Assembly (NCBI GenBank): GCA_951802425.1
Contig: OX637796.1
Span: 1,922,001-1,986,000, forward strand
From: Clavaria fumosa
Lineage: Eukaryota; Basidiomycota; Agaricomycetes; Agaricales; Clavariaceae
Length of the DNA stretch: 64,000 nucleotides
Direction: 5' to 3'
Shown: one piece after another, positions 37,124 through 47,633 of the stretch
Layout of the letters: each line of letters starts with the position of its first letter
Position numbering within the stretch: the stretch's first letter is position 1
Program-made: the position numbers and the translations under genes
The notes under the pieces: generated by a model
Databases searched by the model: none
What the model was told of the DNA's origin: nothing
What the model saw: the letters and a program-made list of their open reading frames with translations, nothing else

Positions 37124-40100
37124 TCAGGACGGACAGGGTTGTGCCGCCAACTCAGAAGAAGGCCCAGCGGATGCCTCAGAGGGAGGCGTGCTCAGCGGAG
37201 GCGAAGATTTGATTTTTTCTTTTTCTTTCTCTTGCATGATTTTGGCTTGCCTGGCAACAAAGGCCAGCTCGTACGGTTCATCCGAGGCCATCTCATCTAC
37301 CACACTCCTGGTTGCGTTCTCTGCCTCCTCGTAGTTTCGCAGCGCCTCGCGGAACTGCAACATCCATGGATGGTCCATAAGCTCAACAGCCGAGGGACGC
37401 TTTAAAGAGTCGATCGTCAAACACTGCTTGATAAAATTGACGCCAAGATCGCTCATTTGACCGGGCTCGGGTAGTGGAGGATGTTGCGTCGCAACCCCTA
37501 TGTGGAACATAATGGCCCTGTGGATTCACATTCGCGCGTGAGGCGGTAGCGGGCGTGAAACGGTTCTTTCTCACCACTCATTGTCGAGATTGCTCCAAGG
37601 CTTCTTGCCGGTCGCAAATTCCAAAATGATACACCCCAATGACCAGATGTCCATAGCTCCATGACGACCTCGCTTGTCATTCTTGATGACTTCAGGTGAC
37701 ATATACATTGGTGTGCCAGTGAGGCTGTTGTGCATGCCAAGGCCACCACCGAAGGACATGCCTCCAGTCTCACTCGTGCCACGACGCGTACGTTGCAAGG
37801 AGCGGTGATTTCTGGCCAGTATCTTGGCAGCACCAAAATCGACAAATTTTATGACGCCCAGGTGATTGAGCAATATATCTGATGGCAAAAAGGTTAACAG
37901 GAATCGCACCGGGGAGGAACGTGGGTATTGGACCTACTATCCGGTTTGATGTCGCGGTGGACTATGCCTTTGGAGTGAATATATGCCAAACCTTCCAGCA
38001 TTTGCATAGTATACACTTGCATGATACCTTCGTCTTCGATGCGACCGTGCTCGAGTAACGCGGCAAGACTACCTCCCTGACAATATTCTTCGAAGATATA
38101 CACCTTGTCACGGTGAACCTCGATGCCATAGTATTCGACAACGTTTGGATGGTGCAACATCTCCATGACATGCAGTTCGTCCTTGATCTGAGAGTATAGA
38201 TTAGGCAACCCAGAGAGCTCCTGAAATTTGATTTCCTTGACGGCCATCAATGAACCAGAGTCAAGGTTTACGGCGAGGTAAACTGAACCGAAGGCGCCGG
38301 CACCGATGGAACGACCCTGCTGCCATTGAATGGATATATTTGAGCTAGAGGAAGCTAGGAAGACAAGGGTGCGATCTTCAGGTTTTTCGTCGTCCAGCAC
38401 ACGGCCCACATTGCATCGCTCAGTTTTACCACGATCACATTCGAGCTGCAAGAGCGAACGACTGACTTTCTCCCAGTGCACGCGTATGCTTGCATCAGTA
38501 TGCGCGTATGGGCCTAGATTAAGGGATGAATGTTCCTGCTCAGGGGAGCCGTTGGTGCAGGAGAGATCATCGATTAGGCTGTCGTTGATGGCTTGCAAGT
38601 GTAAAAAAACTTCTTTCTGCTTCTCCCTCTCCATTTTCGCTTCCACCGTCGACCTCGCTCCCAGGATATCGAAATGACTGAGGAGAAGTGTCATGCAAGT
38701 CGCGACCTTCTGGCGTAGCATCTCGAAGTGGTCGTCCGAGAGGTGAAGGATATTATTCCTTCTTGTTCGATGGAAAGTAAATTCCAAAGCATTCACAGCC
38801 CATTTGAAAGTCTTGGGGTCTGTTGGGTCGCAGTCGTCGCAGATGAATGAGACCCACGAAATAGCGAGTCCAATTAACGACCGATTGAACTTGTGAAGCG
38901 ATGGTCGATCCATGTACTTCAGGGTGTGCTGGCCATGTTCCGACGCGAACAAATACCAGTTCTCATGCAACTCCTGGCAACCGTTGATCGCGTTCAAAGA
39001 ACTTCGTATATGATGCACCGAATCCACAATCGCCTCTGCTAACCGACTTGTGGCACGAGCGATTTTACGTAATTCCAGATTCACTCCTGGGAGATGTGCC
39101 TGCTGCTCTGCTAGACGAGCGAGTCGCCGTAGCTCAGGTCGAATGAGTTCGCCTTCTTCGTCCACGAAAACTTCGTCGAAACATTGTTTCGCGAAGGCTA
39201 AGCGTCGTTGTGGTCCATCTGCGATGAGTCTGACACGATTGTCCTTGAGGTCCAGATCTATCTGAGGCATCTCCAGCATAAGAACGAAACCATTCCACAA
39301 GAACTGGCTACGAGGTGACAGCAGGAGGAGATAACCGCCGACTTCGTACTCATAGTCTTCTTCGAGAAAATCCGTACTAGCCACTCGAACGCCGTCAGAA
39401 ACAACCTCGTTGACGTGAAAGGCTTCAGTTAGTAGTCGTCGAATTGTGCCATGACGATCTCGGAGGATGCTCGGAGCGACAATATAAGTGCCTTCCTCTT
39501 CGAATGAATCGGTATACACCAAAAAGTGGCCAGTCGTCACTAGGGCGGCAATGAAATGTTCGAGCGGAACCCCTTCAAGGCAGTACTCGGCTGAGTTACT
39601 GAAGCGTTGTGTAAGAACTCTAAGGAGTGTCTGACTGTCAGGTATGGCGCAGAGACGAATTTGCAAGAAAGATACCGTGTAAATCGGAGCAGTTTGCGAC
39701 ACCGCAACCGCACGCTGTCCAATACCTTGTCATACCACGAGACCATCTGTTCATGCGTCATCTTCCTATTGGCAGCCCCGTGCGCGGTGGGTGAGTGGCT
39801 TCCCTGCACATCACGGTCGCGACGTTGGTCGATTGGCATTGGAACGCGGATTTGGGTCTCGAAATAGTTAGTGATTCGAATCATGAGCTTGTTTACCAGC
39901 GCACTAACCTACTAATTCAGACACCGATGAACAGAAAAGACGTGTTACGAACCAGAGCTGCTCGGCAACGAGAGAGGAACCACCCGCGGCCGTTAGACTT
40001 ACGTCGTTGAAGGTAGCCCATTGCGCCTCCAGGACATCAATCTCCTTCAGATGGATGCCTTTAAGCCCGCTCTTGAGCTTCCAATGAATGAGTTTGAAGA

Positions 40101-41574
40101 AGACGGTCAAAGCCTCGAGAATTGTGATATCATAGTCATCGCTAATGCACCGTGGGAGATTCCATTTGCCTCCAGGGTCAGGAGTTAAGAAAACTTCGTA
40201 TTGCCTCTTAAGCGTACATGCAAGTCCGATGTTTAGCTTAAGGTCTTCCATCATTTGGTCGATGATCAAGACCTCTGGTTCTTGTAATTTCTGGACAAGG
40301 TCGAGCCGCACCCGGAGACTGGCCTGCGCCAGTTTTGTGGGGAAAGAGATGAGAGGCACCAATTCCTCTTCAAAAGTAGGCAATTTCATTTCCTTGAATA
40401 AGGCGGAAAGATTCACTTGAGCATCGCGAGCGGCACCGATGAAAGCATGAACTGTGACGAGAAACCCTTTCTCGAATGTCCTCTGGATTGAATCTTCTTT
40501 CAATACCCTCTCAACGAAAGTAGACCTGTCTGCGATCTCCTTTGGTCCGTCCATGACTACACGAGCGGAATGATTGCCAATGGGAAGTTCGGCAGTCGTG
40601 TTTGGTTGCGTGACATCTAACGTCTCACTTCCCGTCCAACAGCGGAGCAGCGCAAGATGACGCCTTAGAGAAGTCAGGATTGTTGACCAGGTATTCAGGG
40701 TGTCGCAGCGTGCCTGAAAAGCTCTGTCTCTAGCCGCCGGCTTATCAGTGTAAAACGCCTTCAAGGTAGGATAAAAAGACTGCGCGAAATCCAATCGACG
40801 AAGCACGGCATTGACCTGCTTCAAAGCGGTGGTAGGATCGTGGTTTGCACTACCGTCATGTTTGACTCGAAAGTTGGCGACCTCCTCGATGATAGCATCG
40901 ACAATTCGCAGTCTACGTTCCTCTAGCCCTTTACGCTCCTCCTCGATCGATCTTCCGTGCAGTTTGGCCCTGATCCCTTGCCATAAATTGAGATGAAGGT
41001 TGTTATGTTCCTCCGCGGAGGTATCGAGAGCGACCGCAATTCGCGTTTTCTCCGACCTAAGAACGTCCCCGCTGAGAACGGATGCAAGCATTGCCTGCCA
41101 TTCCAGCCTCTCTCTCTGAGCCACGGTAGCTGGCTGTCCTGAGGATGACTCCAAGCCATGACTAGGGAATCGGTCACCAGAGATACTTCCCAACGTTAAG
41201 GAAGTATGGCTAGGGTCTTCGTCGTCACTCTCTCCACCATCGCCTAGTTGTCCGAGACCTCTTTGAAAGTAGTGACTATCGGGATCACGAGTGTTGTCTT
41301 CCAGGCCTGGTTGGGATCTATAACGCCGAACAAACTGAGCGTATACGTCTGTACATCCAGTCGCCTGGGTAGAGACGTGCGTAGGTATGCCGTTCTGTCG
41401 GGTTGGAGAAAAGGAATCTTGGCGTCTCGGTCTCATACGGACTTGGGGCGTCGAGTTCGAAGTAGAAGGGGACTTGAATTGATGGGATCGAGGATGTCTC
41501 TGCATGTCCCACTCCACGGGCACTTCGAGCGTTTGCTCCAGATGGGTATATAAGGTGGGAGCGTGTCTTCCCAT
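37124..41574 (-). CDS. SSK2: MAP kinase kinase kinase of the HOG stress pathway, Ssk2/Wis4 type
   Basis: About six exons encode roughly 1,400 residues. The first 900 form the Ssk2/Wis4 regulatory region (LDFAQSFYPTLKAFYTDKPAARDRAF; FHRTRRNNILHLSDDHFEMLR). The C-terminal kinase domain has Gly loop GAGAFGSVY, lysine in LMAVKEI, catalytic loop HRDIKPDN, DFG as VDFGAAK and SPE. An activation-loop insert rich in Gly (GGMSFGGGLGMHN) lies between DFG and SPE, as in fungal homologues. The kinase is activated by the Ssk1 response regulator and phosphorylates Pbs2 under osmotic stress (family knowledge). The start ATG at 41574 (MGRHAPTLYTHLEQ) is preferred; the frame stays open upstream. It shares a 130-base promoter with RBG2. 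Confidence 0.9.
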
Positions 41575-41704
41575 CTTGCTGTTCCAAATGACGAAAAGGA
41601 CACGGAAACTGCGCCGCGCTCGTCCACGTGACGGATTGCAATCACGCGCTTTACCGTGGTATCTTGCAACTCGCTCGCCGCAACACAGCAGACAGCACAC
41701 AGAA
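41575..41704. promoter_or_regulatory. Bidirectional promoter between SSK2 and RBG2 with an E-box
   Basis: Only 130 bases lie between the two start codons. CACGTG occurs at 41625-41630 inside CCACGTGA, one base off the palindrome seen at 2541, 25845 and 34110. No TATA box is evident. Confidence 0.45.
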
Positions 41705-43949
41705 ATGGGCGTCGTAGAAAAGGTAGGTCACGGTGAATGCATCTCATACCGCGGACCCTGATTCTCTTTTTCAGATCAAGGAGATTGAGCGTAAGTTATC
41801 TGGAATCTCGACGCACAGAGCAATGACCAAGTTTGACTAACATTTCAATGATGCGCAGAGGAGATGGCGAGAAGTGCGTTGCTGTTGTTGAAGATGACTA
41901 CCTTGAAATTATTTCTGATTTAACACAGCTCAAAAGAACAAGGTATACATTCCTGCGTGGTCCTGTTCAGACTGTCAGTGCTTTGCCTTGATATTCCTAT
42001 CCAAGGCGACAGAATACCACCTCGGCCTACTCAAAGCCAAACTTGCTCGCTACCGTGCACAATTGCTTGAGCCAGCCTCAAAATCTGGTTCTGCGGGTAC
42101 CGGCTTCGAGGTTCAAAAGTCGGGGGACGCTCGAGTGGCCCTGATTGGATTCCCGTCCGTAGGCAAGGTAAGCCTTGCACATTCTGATAAAAATAGTATT
42201 GCACTGACGAGTTGGGTGGGTAGTCTACTCTTTTGAACAAAGTTACTAACACGGCATCCCTCACCGCGGCATACGAATTCACAACGCTCACCGTGAGACG
42301 CTGAGAACATTCTGCCGACCATGAATCTTACGGTTTCACAGGCGATACCGGGCGTTATTGAGTACAAGGGAGCGCGAATACAGCTTTTGGATCTTCCTGG
42401 AATTGTGGAAGGCGCAAGTCAAGGTATGAAGCTTGCCACCTCTCAGAAGAAATGTTCCCGACCATTGAGCCTCAGGCCGCGGACGTGGGCGGCAGGTTGT
42501 TGCGAGTAGGTTTCGTTTTCGTTTTGACGTTTTTCACTGAAATATCACAGCGGCGAAGACCGCGGATCTCATTATCATGATGCTCGATGCCACCAAGTCC
42601 GAGGAGCAACGCCGACTTTTGGAAATAGAACTTGATGCGGTTGGTCTTAGGCTGAATAAAACCAAGCCAGATGTTGTCTTCAGGCGGCGGACCACAGGAG
42701 GAGTACGTCGATGGCCCACTTCTACCGACGCATCTCATCATGAGGTCTCCTGTAGATTACCGTGCGTCGGACATGTCTTCCACACGGTGCATTGCTTCAT
42801 ACTTTCCCAGCTCAATGCGACAGTCAAACTTACGAAGACTGACGAGAGGACTATCCGTCTCATTCTGGCGAGCTGTATGTATCTTCCGCTGCAATAGAAT
42901 TGGTCGTCGCTTAAGAAACGTTAGACAAGCTGCATAACTGCGATGTGATGATTCGAGAGGATGTAGGGATTCCATTGTGACTTCGTCTGTAATGGCTAAT
43001 GGCATCTGAAGATAACAACAGACGAATTCATAGATGTGCTTATAGGTTGGTGGGGTCCGCATTCGTTGCTGGCTTGCCTTTGACCCCGTAAAATCCAGGA
43101 AGTCGCAAATATATCCCTTGTCTATGTCAGAGAATGCCTCTGTGCTCGTCTGAGTGGAGCCTAAATCTTGTTTACAGATGTGTATAACAAGATCGATGCC
43201 GTCAGCCTCGAGCGAATGGATAAACTCGCTCGCACTGATCACTCATTCGTAATTAGCTGTGAGATGGGCCTCAAGTAAGCGCCGCCTCTGCCTCTTGTGC
43301 CCAGCGGCGTCTCGGTCGGAGCTCTACGATTGCGTACGTTTCGTTGAGAGTCAACTCATTAGCATCGACCGGGACAGCGCTTCATCTCTTGTATCCGCAT
43401 TCGGGCCTGATTGTCTCACCCTTGGTACATCTCCAGTTTAGATGGTCTTATTGAGCAGATTTGGGAGGAGTTGAACCTCGTCAAGGTATACACGAAGAAG
43501 CGAGGTATACACCCAGATTTGGACGACCCTGTCTGCTTGAGGAAAGGCGCTACAATAGAGGTGAGCAATAACGGGCACTTTAGCTCCATTGGTGATAACA
43601 AAGCCATGATGCAGACCGTGTGTAACAGTATACACAGATCGCTCGCACCAAATTTCCGCTACGCGCTCGTATGGTGAGAGCCGTCTTTACAATATCGCCG
43701 TCCTATCTAGACTTCCGTATGATGATCCGGCGTGATCTGCGTTCAGGGTACGAGTGTTGCGTTCCCTCCCCTCTGCGGATCAATAACCAAATTCAACCCA
43801 GGGCAAATCATCCAAGTTTTCACCCCATGCACAAAAGGTCAGTTTAGGACACCAAGTGCAAGACGAGGACGTGGTATCCAGTACGTGCCTGTCTTACCTC
43901 CTGCAACGTTTCTGATAGTGTTCTGCCATCATCAGTCTTCACAAAGTGA
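41705..43949 (+). CDS. RBG2: Developmentally regulated GTP-binding protein 2 (DRG2/Rbg2), rich in micro-exons
   Basis: The joined start MGVVEKIKEIEQEMARTQKN then [20 protein letters not shown] matches DRG2 nearly residue for residue. Motifs are G1 GFPSVGKST, G3 DLPGIVEG, and G4 NKID; the TGS-like end is QDEDVVSIFTK. It is a ribosome-associated GTPase working with Gir2/DFRP2 (family knowledge). The first four coding exons are 18, 16, 15 and 14 bases (41705-41722, 41775-41790, 41859-41873, 41929-41942). A 6-base exon at 42756-42761 adds Ile-Thr to the conserved GGITLN loop. The junction after YALVW (43673) is not solved: plain GT-AG splicing to the next coding stretch at 43802 leaves the frame off by one, and a 7-base exon at 43747-43753 would restore it. 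Confidence 0.87.
42756..42761 (+). CDS. RBG2: 6-base micro-exon of RBG2 (Ile-Thr)
   Basis: ATTACC is preceded by ...CTCCTGTAG and followed by GTGCGT. It divides what would be a 108-base intron into introns of 53 bases (42703-42755) and 49 bases (42762-42810), both of standard size. Translation becomes [14 protein letters not shown], matching the GGIS(F)N block of DRG proteins. Without it two conserved residues are lost but the frame is kept. Confidence 0.7.
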
Positions 43950-44744
43950 AGGGTCGGAACATCCCGCCGGAGTCGTTGCTAGTTGAGGTAGCTTATGGTG
44001 CAACACAAGGCGCGGCGGATTGACGACCCTGTATGTAGAGACCGTACGGATACAAATAACGACCGCGTTTTCCTCCTTGAGTTCAAGCGCTAATCTCGGC
44101 ACTTTGGAGATACGACAGCAGGCAGAGCAACTTCACATGATCTGGCCCACACCTTGAACGTCGCCACTTCGGCCCGCGAATTTTGACATAGGATCCGATT
44201 ATGGGTCCATGATCCGCCGAACCAGAATACGGGTAGCTGGGACCGTGAGAGGCTCGCCGATCTGTTGAGATGCTTATAGTTAGATCTGTCGGTGGCAATT
44301 GCCTTATTAGTACGCAATTGCCTTATTAGTACGCACATGTTGTAGCGCTCAAGCGCTCAAGTCTTCTTCCGTATAATGGGATTTCCAATTGTGGAGGATC
44401 GTAGTGACGACAAAGCGGGGCTTGACACTGACGCTAACCATGAGCGTTAATTCAATGTTCCGATCCTGAAGAAAACAGGGGCATTCGTCTGAAGCGGCAA
44501 GCCTCTTGCACGTTTGGGTGTGCTTCTTTGATCTACTAGGGCGTTTGCTGCGAGTTACGGCGGAACAGCTCATGTGTATTCAATTGGAAATTAATGTAAA
44601 TTGAGGTACATTGCTGTTGTGGTAATCACATATGGAGCCGTTTCACTCCTTCGTGATATGACCTTGGTTGGTATTTTAAGGTTGCGATATGAGTCGTTCA
44701 TAATTCCACCCTTGTAAAGCGGCAAGGCCCGTTTCTGTTGTACG
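43950..44744. other. Intergenic region with a 19-base tandem duplication
   Basis: This 795-base stretch follows RBG2. It is AT-rich and carries GCAATTGCCTTATTAGTAC twice in tandem (44295-44332) and CGCTCAAG repeated near 44346. No coding region is supported on either strand. Confidence 0.5.
44295..44332 (+). repeat. Perfect 19-base tandem duplication
   Basis: Two identical units, 44295-44313 and 44314-44332, sit head to tail. Identity is complete, so the duplication is recent. Confidence 0.9.
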
Positions 44745-46165
44745 ATGGCTCTTACGAATGACCTCTCATGTAAAACCGAATTCATATTCCTGGGGACTGG
44801 AGCATCTTCAGGTATTCCGAACGTAGGATGCCTCACTGCACCACCAGACGCAATGCCTTGCCTCACCTGTCTGTCTACGCTCTTGCCTTCTGGACAAAGG
44901 AATGTTCGGCGTAACACATCGGCTGCGATCAGGCTCACGTCCAGAACGGACGGACGACCTGTGTTAGTACTTTTAAAAAATTTTAACTGTGACAACGGCT
45001 TGAAAATATCTTCGTTTTGCCAGGACTATCATCATCGACACGGGTAAAAATTTCCCAGCGGCGGCATTGCAATGGTTTCCCAAATACAACTTACGTCGAA
45101 TTGACGCGGTGTTAATCACTCATGCACATGCGGACGGTAAGTTCGCATGTCGAAAATACATCTGGCTGTTCTTGAGGAAAAAATAAATAGCTATGAATGG
45201 ATTGGACGATCTACGAGGTGAAAAACGCCGCAAAATGGTCCCCAGAAATAACTGACCGCACTCAAATCTAGCGTGGACGCTCTGTGGCGCGATTCAGCCT
45301 CACGTTGATATTTACCTCACGAAAGACACCTTCCTGGAAGTACGGCGAGCATTCCCGTATTTGGTATCGAGAGAATTGTCCAATGGAAGTGGCTCAGTGT
45401 GTTGTCCAATCCGAAGTCGCTAACTTTGAGACTGATTGTTTCCAAGGTCCCAGAATTAAGATACCATATCATTGAGAAGAACCTGCCATTCGAGATTGCT
45501 GACACCGGAATCGTGATTACTCCTTTGGCTGGTTCGTTTGTTGACTAAGCGTGTTTGATGCGCAGCATGCTGATGAGCGGACAGTCCACCATGGTGATCT
45601 CGGAATTAGGCTGTCTTTTCAGGAAGTGCTCCCCATCGATTCCCACGCACCCGTATCTGGCATGTCCACGCCGCCAGACTCAAATGGAACAGTAACCTCG
45701 ACGTACTCACCGTACATCGCTTTAGGTTTTAAGATCGCAAACGCAGTCGTTTATATCTCGGATGTTTCTGCTGTTCCGGAAGAAACCTGGTCGTTGCTTG
45801 AGCGCTCGTCAGAAGAGGGTAAGGCTGCCCATGCCCCTGTTTTTGTTTGCGACTGCGTTTCTCTGGACGGGCACAAGGCACATATAGGCTTGGCACAGGC
45901 GGTAGCGATGGCGCGCAGGCTCGGGGCGACGAGAACATACCTCACCGGGATCGACCACAACGTCTCGCACGAAGAATATGTGCAGATCGGGGAGGCGCTC
46001 GAACGTGACGAACCGCTTGCTGGTGTACATACGACGTCGGCCAAGGTAGACCGCGGGATCAAAATGATCCCGGAAGGAGCACCGATTTGGGTGCGACCTT
46101 CATTCGACGGTTTGCGCGTGTTCGTAGCGAGTGACGGGACTGTAAAGGACGAAGCTTATGATTGA
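44745..46165 (+). CDS. Metallo-beta-lactamase-fold hydrolase (PhnP/Lactamase_B_2-like)
   Basis: Six exons (44745-44962, 45024-45136, 45191-45217, 45272-45396, 45447-45531, 45585-46165) give 382 residues. The start TEFIFLGTGASSGIP is the first strand of the fold. The metal motif HAHADAMNGLDDLR fits HxHxDH-type sites of the PhnP branch, where D and the next residues replace the last His. PLAVHHG supplies a further histidine; VVYISDVS is the conserved Asp strand, and ITGIDHNVSHEEY-like residues end the site (TGIDHNVSHEE). Such enzymes cleave phosphodiesters or thioesters. The cysteines PCLTC near residue 40 may bind a structural zinc. The true substrate is unknown. Confidence 0.82.
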
Positions 46166-46522
46166 GGGTGTGGACGTGTGGATGGATTTTGTAAACCGCG
46201 TCTGTGCCGAAGTGGAGTTGCAGCACATATCCTTGAATTCAAAGTTTCATTATGCGCAAAGTTCTCCGGCTTGTAGCATCGATGAAATTCAACAACGCCG
46301 TCCCATGTACTGTACGGCGGCCGCCTAGTGTCAGTGAGCCAGACTCGTGACCGGCTAACCGAACTTTATTATAATCTCCACTGGATTACATCATATCGGT
46401 ATCTCGGCAGCCTTTTGCCCTACCAGTACCTTACAAATCTCATCCTCAACACCCTGGTCGTCCACAGCACTGTTACCGGGACGTGAGGGAACAATAGGAC
46501 TTGGCCTTCCGATTCGTTGGCT
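46166..46522. other. Intergenic region between the MBL-fold gene and UPS1
   Basis: This 357-base stretch has no supported gene. It holds the 3' UTR of the hydrolase gene and the UPS1 promoter. Confidence 0.45.
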
Positions 46523-47332
46523 ATGAAAATATTTTCCCAGTCATTCTTGTACGAGTAAGTTCATTCGCGTGTTCAAGATTTTTTGAGCACACTGAGACTT
46601 CCTGCAGTGATTCCTGGCCCATTGTGACTTTGGCGTATTTTCTGCGATATCCGAGCCCGTACGCCTCCCACGTCGTATCCTGCGACGTCATCTCTCGCAC
46701 CCAAACGCCGTCTGGCTCCTTGTTGACCACGCGTCTTTTGCTTAAGAGAGTGGCTCTACCAAAATGGGCTCCAAGGGGCGTGGTGGCTAGGGCTGAGTCA
46801 TGGATCATTGAAGAAAGTGAGGTGGACCCTGTAGGCAAACTGGTTACATGTCGCGCGAGGAATCTTGATCATGTCAAGATCATGCGAATTGAGGAGTCGG
46901 TCGTGCTTTCGGAGACTCTTGAAGGGTGAGTGCAGATTAATGTGACACAGCACTCATTACGACGTTGATGCCTCTTTCTTTGACTCAGGAAAACCCTACA
47001 AACTACGGAAGCCCGAATTTTGTCTCGTTTTGGGTTCGGGTTGACCAAGCGGATAGAAAGTCACGGTCTATCACGATTCAAAGCCAACATGCAACGGGTA
47101 CGACTTCATTTATTCTCTTTTCGCGACATTATGTCGACTCTCTCGCCGTCACATGCAGTCGCGCGAGGGTATCTCCACCATTCTCGCTCGGCTTCGACAA
47201 AGCAAGTTGCAGCCTATGAATTTTGTACCCTCCACTCCGATCGACAGTGGAATTCATCATACACAGGAAGATACCCAAAACACGAATATGTATGCGGGAG
47301 ACCGGCCATGGACGGGTGGTTCTGCTCTCTAA
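46523..47332 (+). CDS. UPS1: PRELI/MSF1 domain lipid-transfer protein, Ups1 type
   Basis: Four exons (46523-46554, 46608-46925, 46989-47097, 47159-47332) give 210 residues. MKIFSQSFLYDDSW leads to LRYPSPYASHVVSCDVISR, LTTRLLLKRVALPKW, AESWIIEESEVDP and RNLDHVKIMRIEES, matching the order of Ups1 blocks (TTRLLKK, LPTWV, WIIEVS, RNLDH, KVEE). Ups1 with Mdm35 carries phosphatidic acid between mitochondrial membranes for cardiolipin synthesis (family knowledge). The domain is followed by a hydrophilic tail of about 40 residues. Exon 1 is 32 bases and ends in the second position of an Asp codon, exactly as in the UPS2 gene at 25979. Confidence 0.87.
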
Positions 47333-47633
47333 TTAATAAATATGGACAGAATACCTCCGCTCATTGATCCACCCTTGTACTCACGAATAGCAGTGTATTG
47401 GTAGTTATTAACCGACGGAGCTTCGAGCCTCGATCGAGCTGATCAGGTCAAACGCGAAATGCGCTGGTGTAGTCGGTCTTGGTGGTAATGTACTCAGCTC
47501 ATGGTATTGCAAAGGCAGTAGTAGATGCTGTGATCGTCTAATTCGATAGGAGTCTAGCAGAGGTCTCTCTCACCTCGCCACCTGGTCCGGAAACTAACTC
47601 TCTTTCGGTGACAACGGGGCTGATCTCGCTACG
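47333..47633. other. Intergenic region between UPS1 and RIC1
   Basis: This 301-base stretch shows no gene or repeat. It contains the RIC1 promoter. Confidence 0.45.

Noticed and set aside
43732..43986. Reading RBG2 straight through 43747-43860 to give GTS...TKFNPG
   Set aside because: The resemblance to the family was accidental; it leads out of frame before QVQDEDVV. Reading from 43802 gives a far better match ([11 protein letters not shown]).
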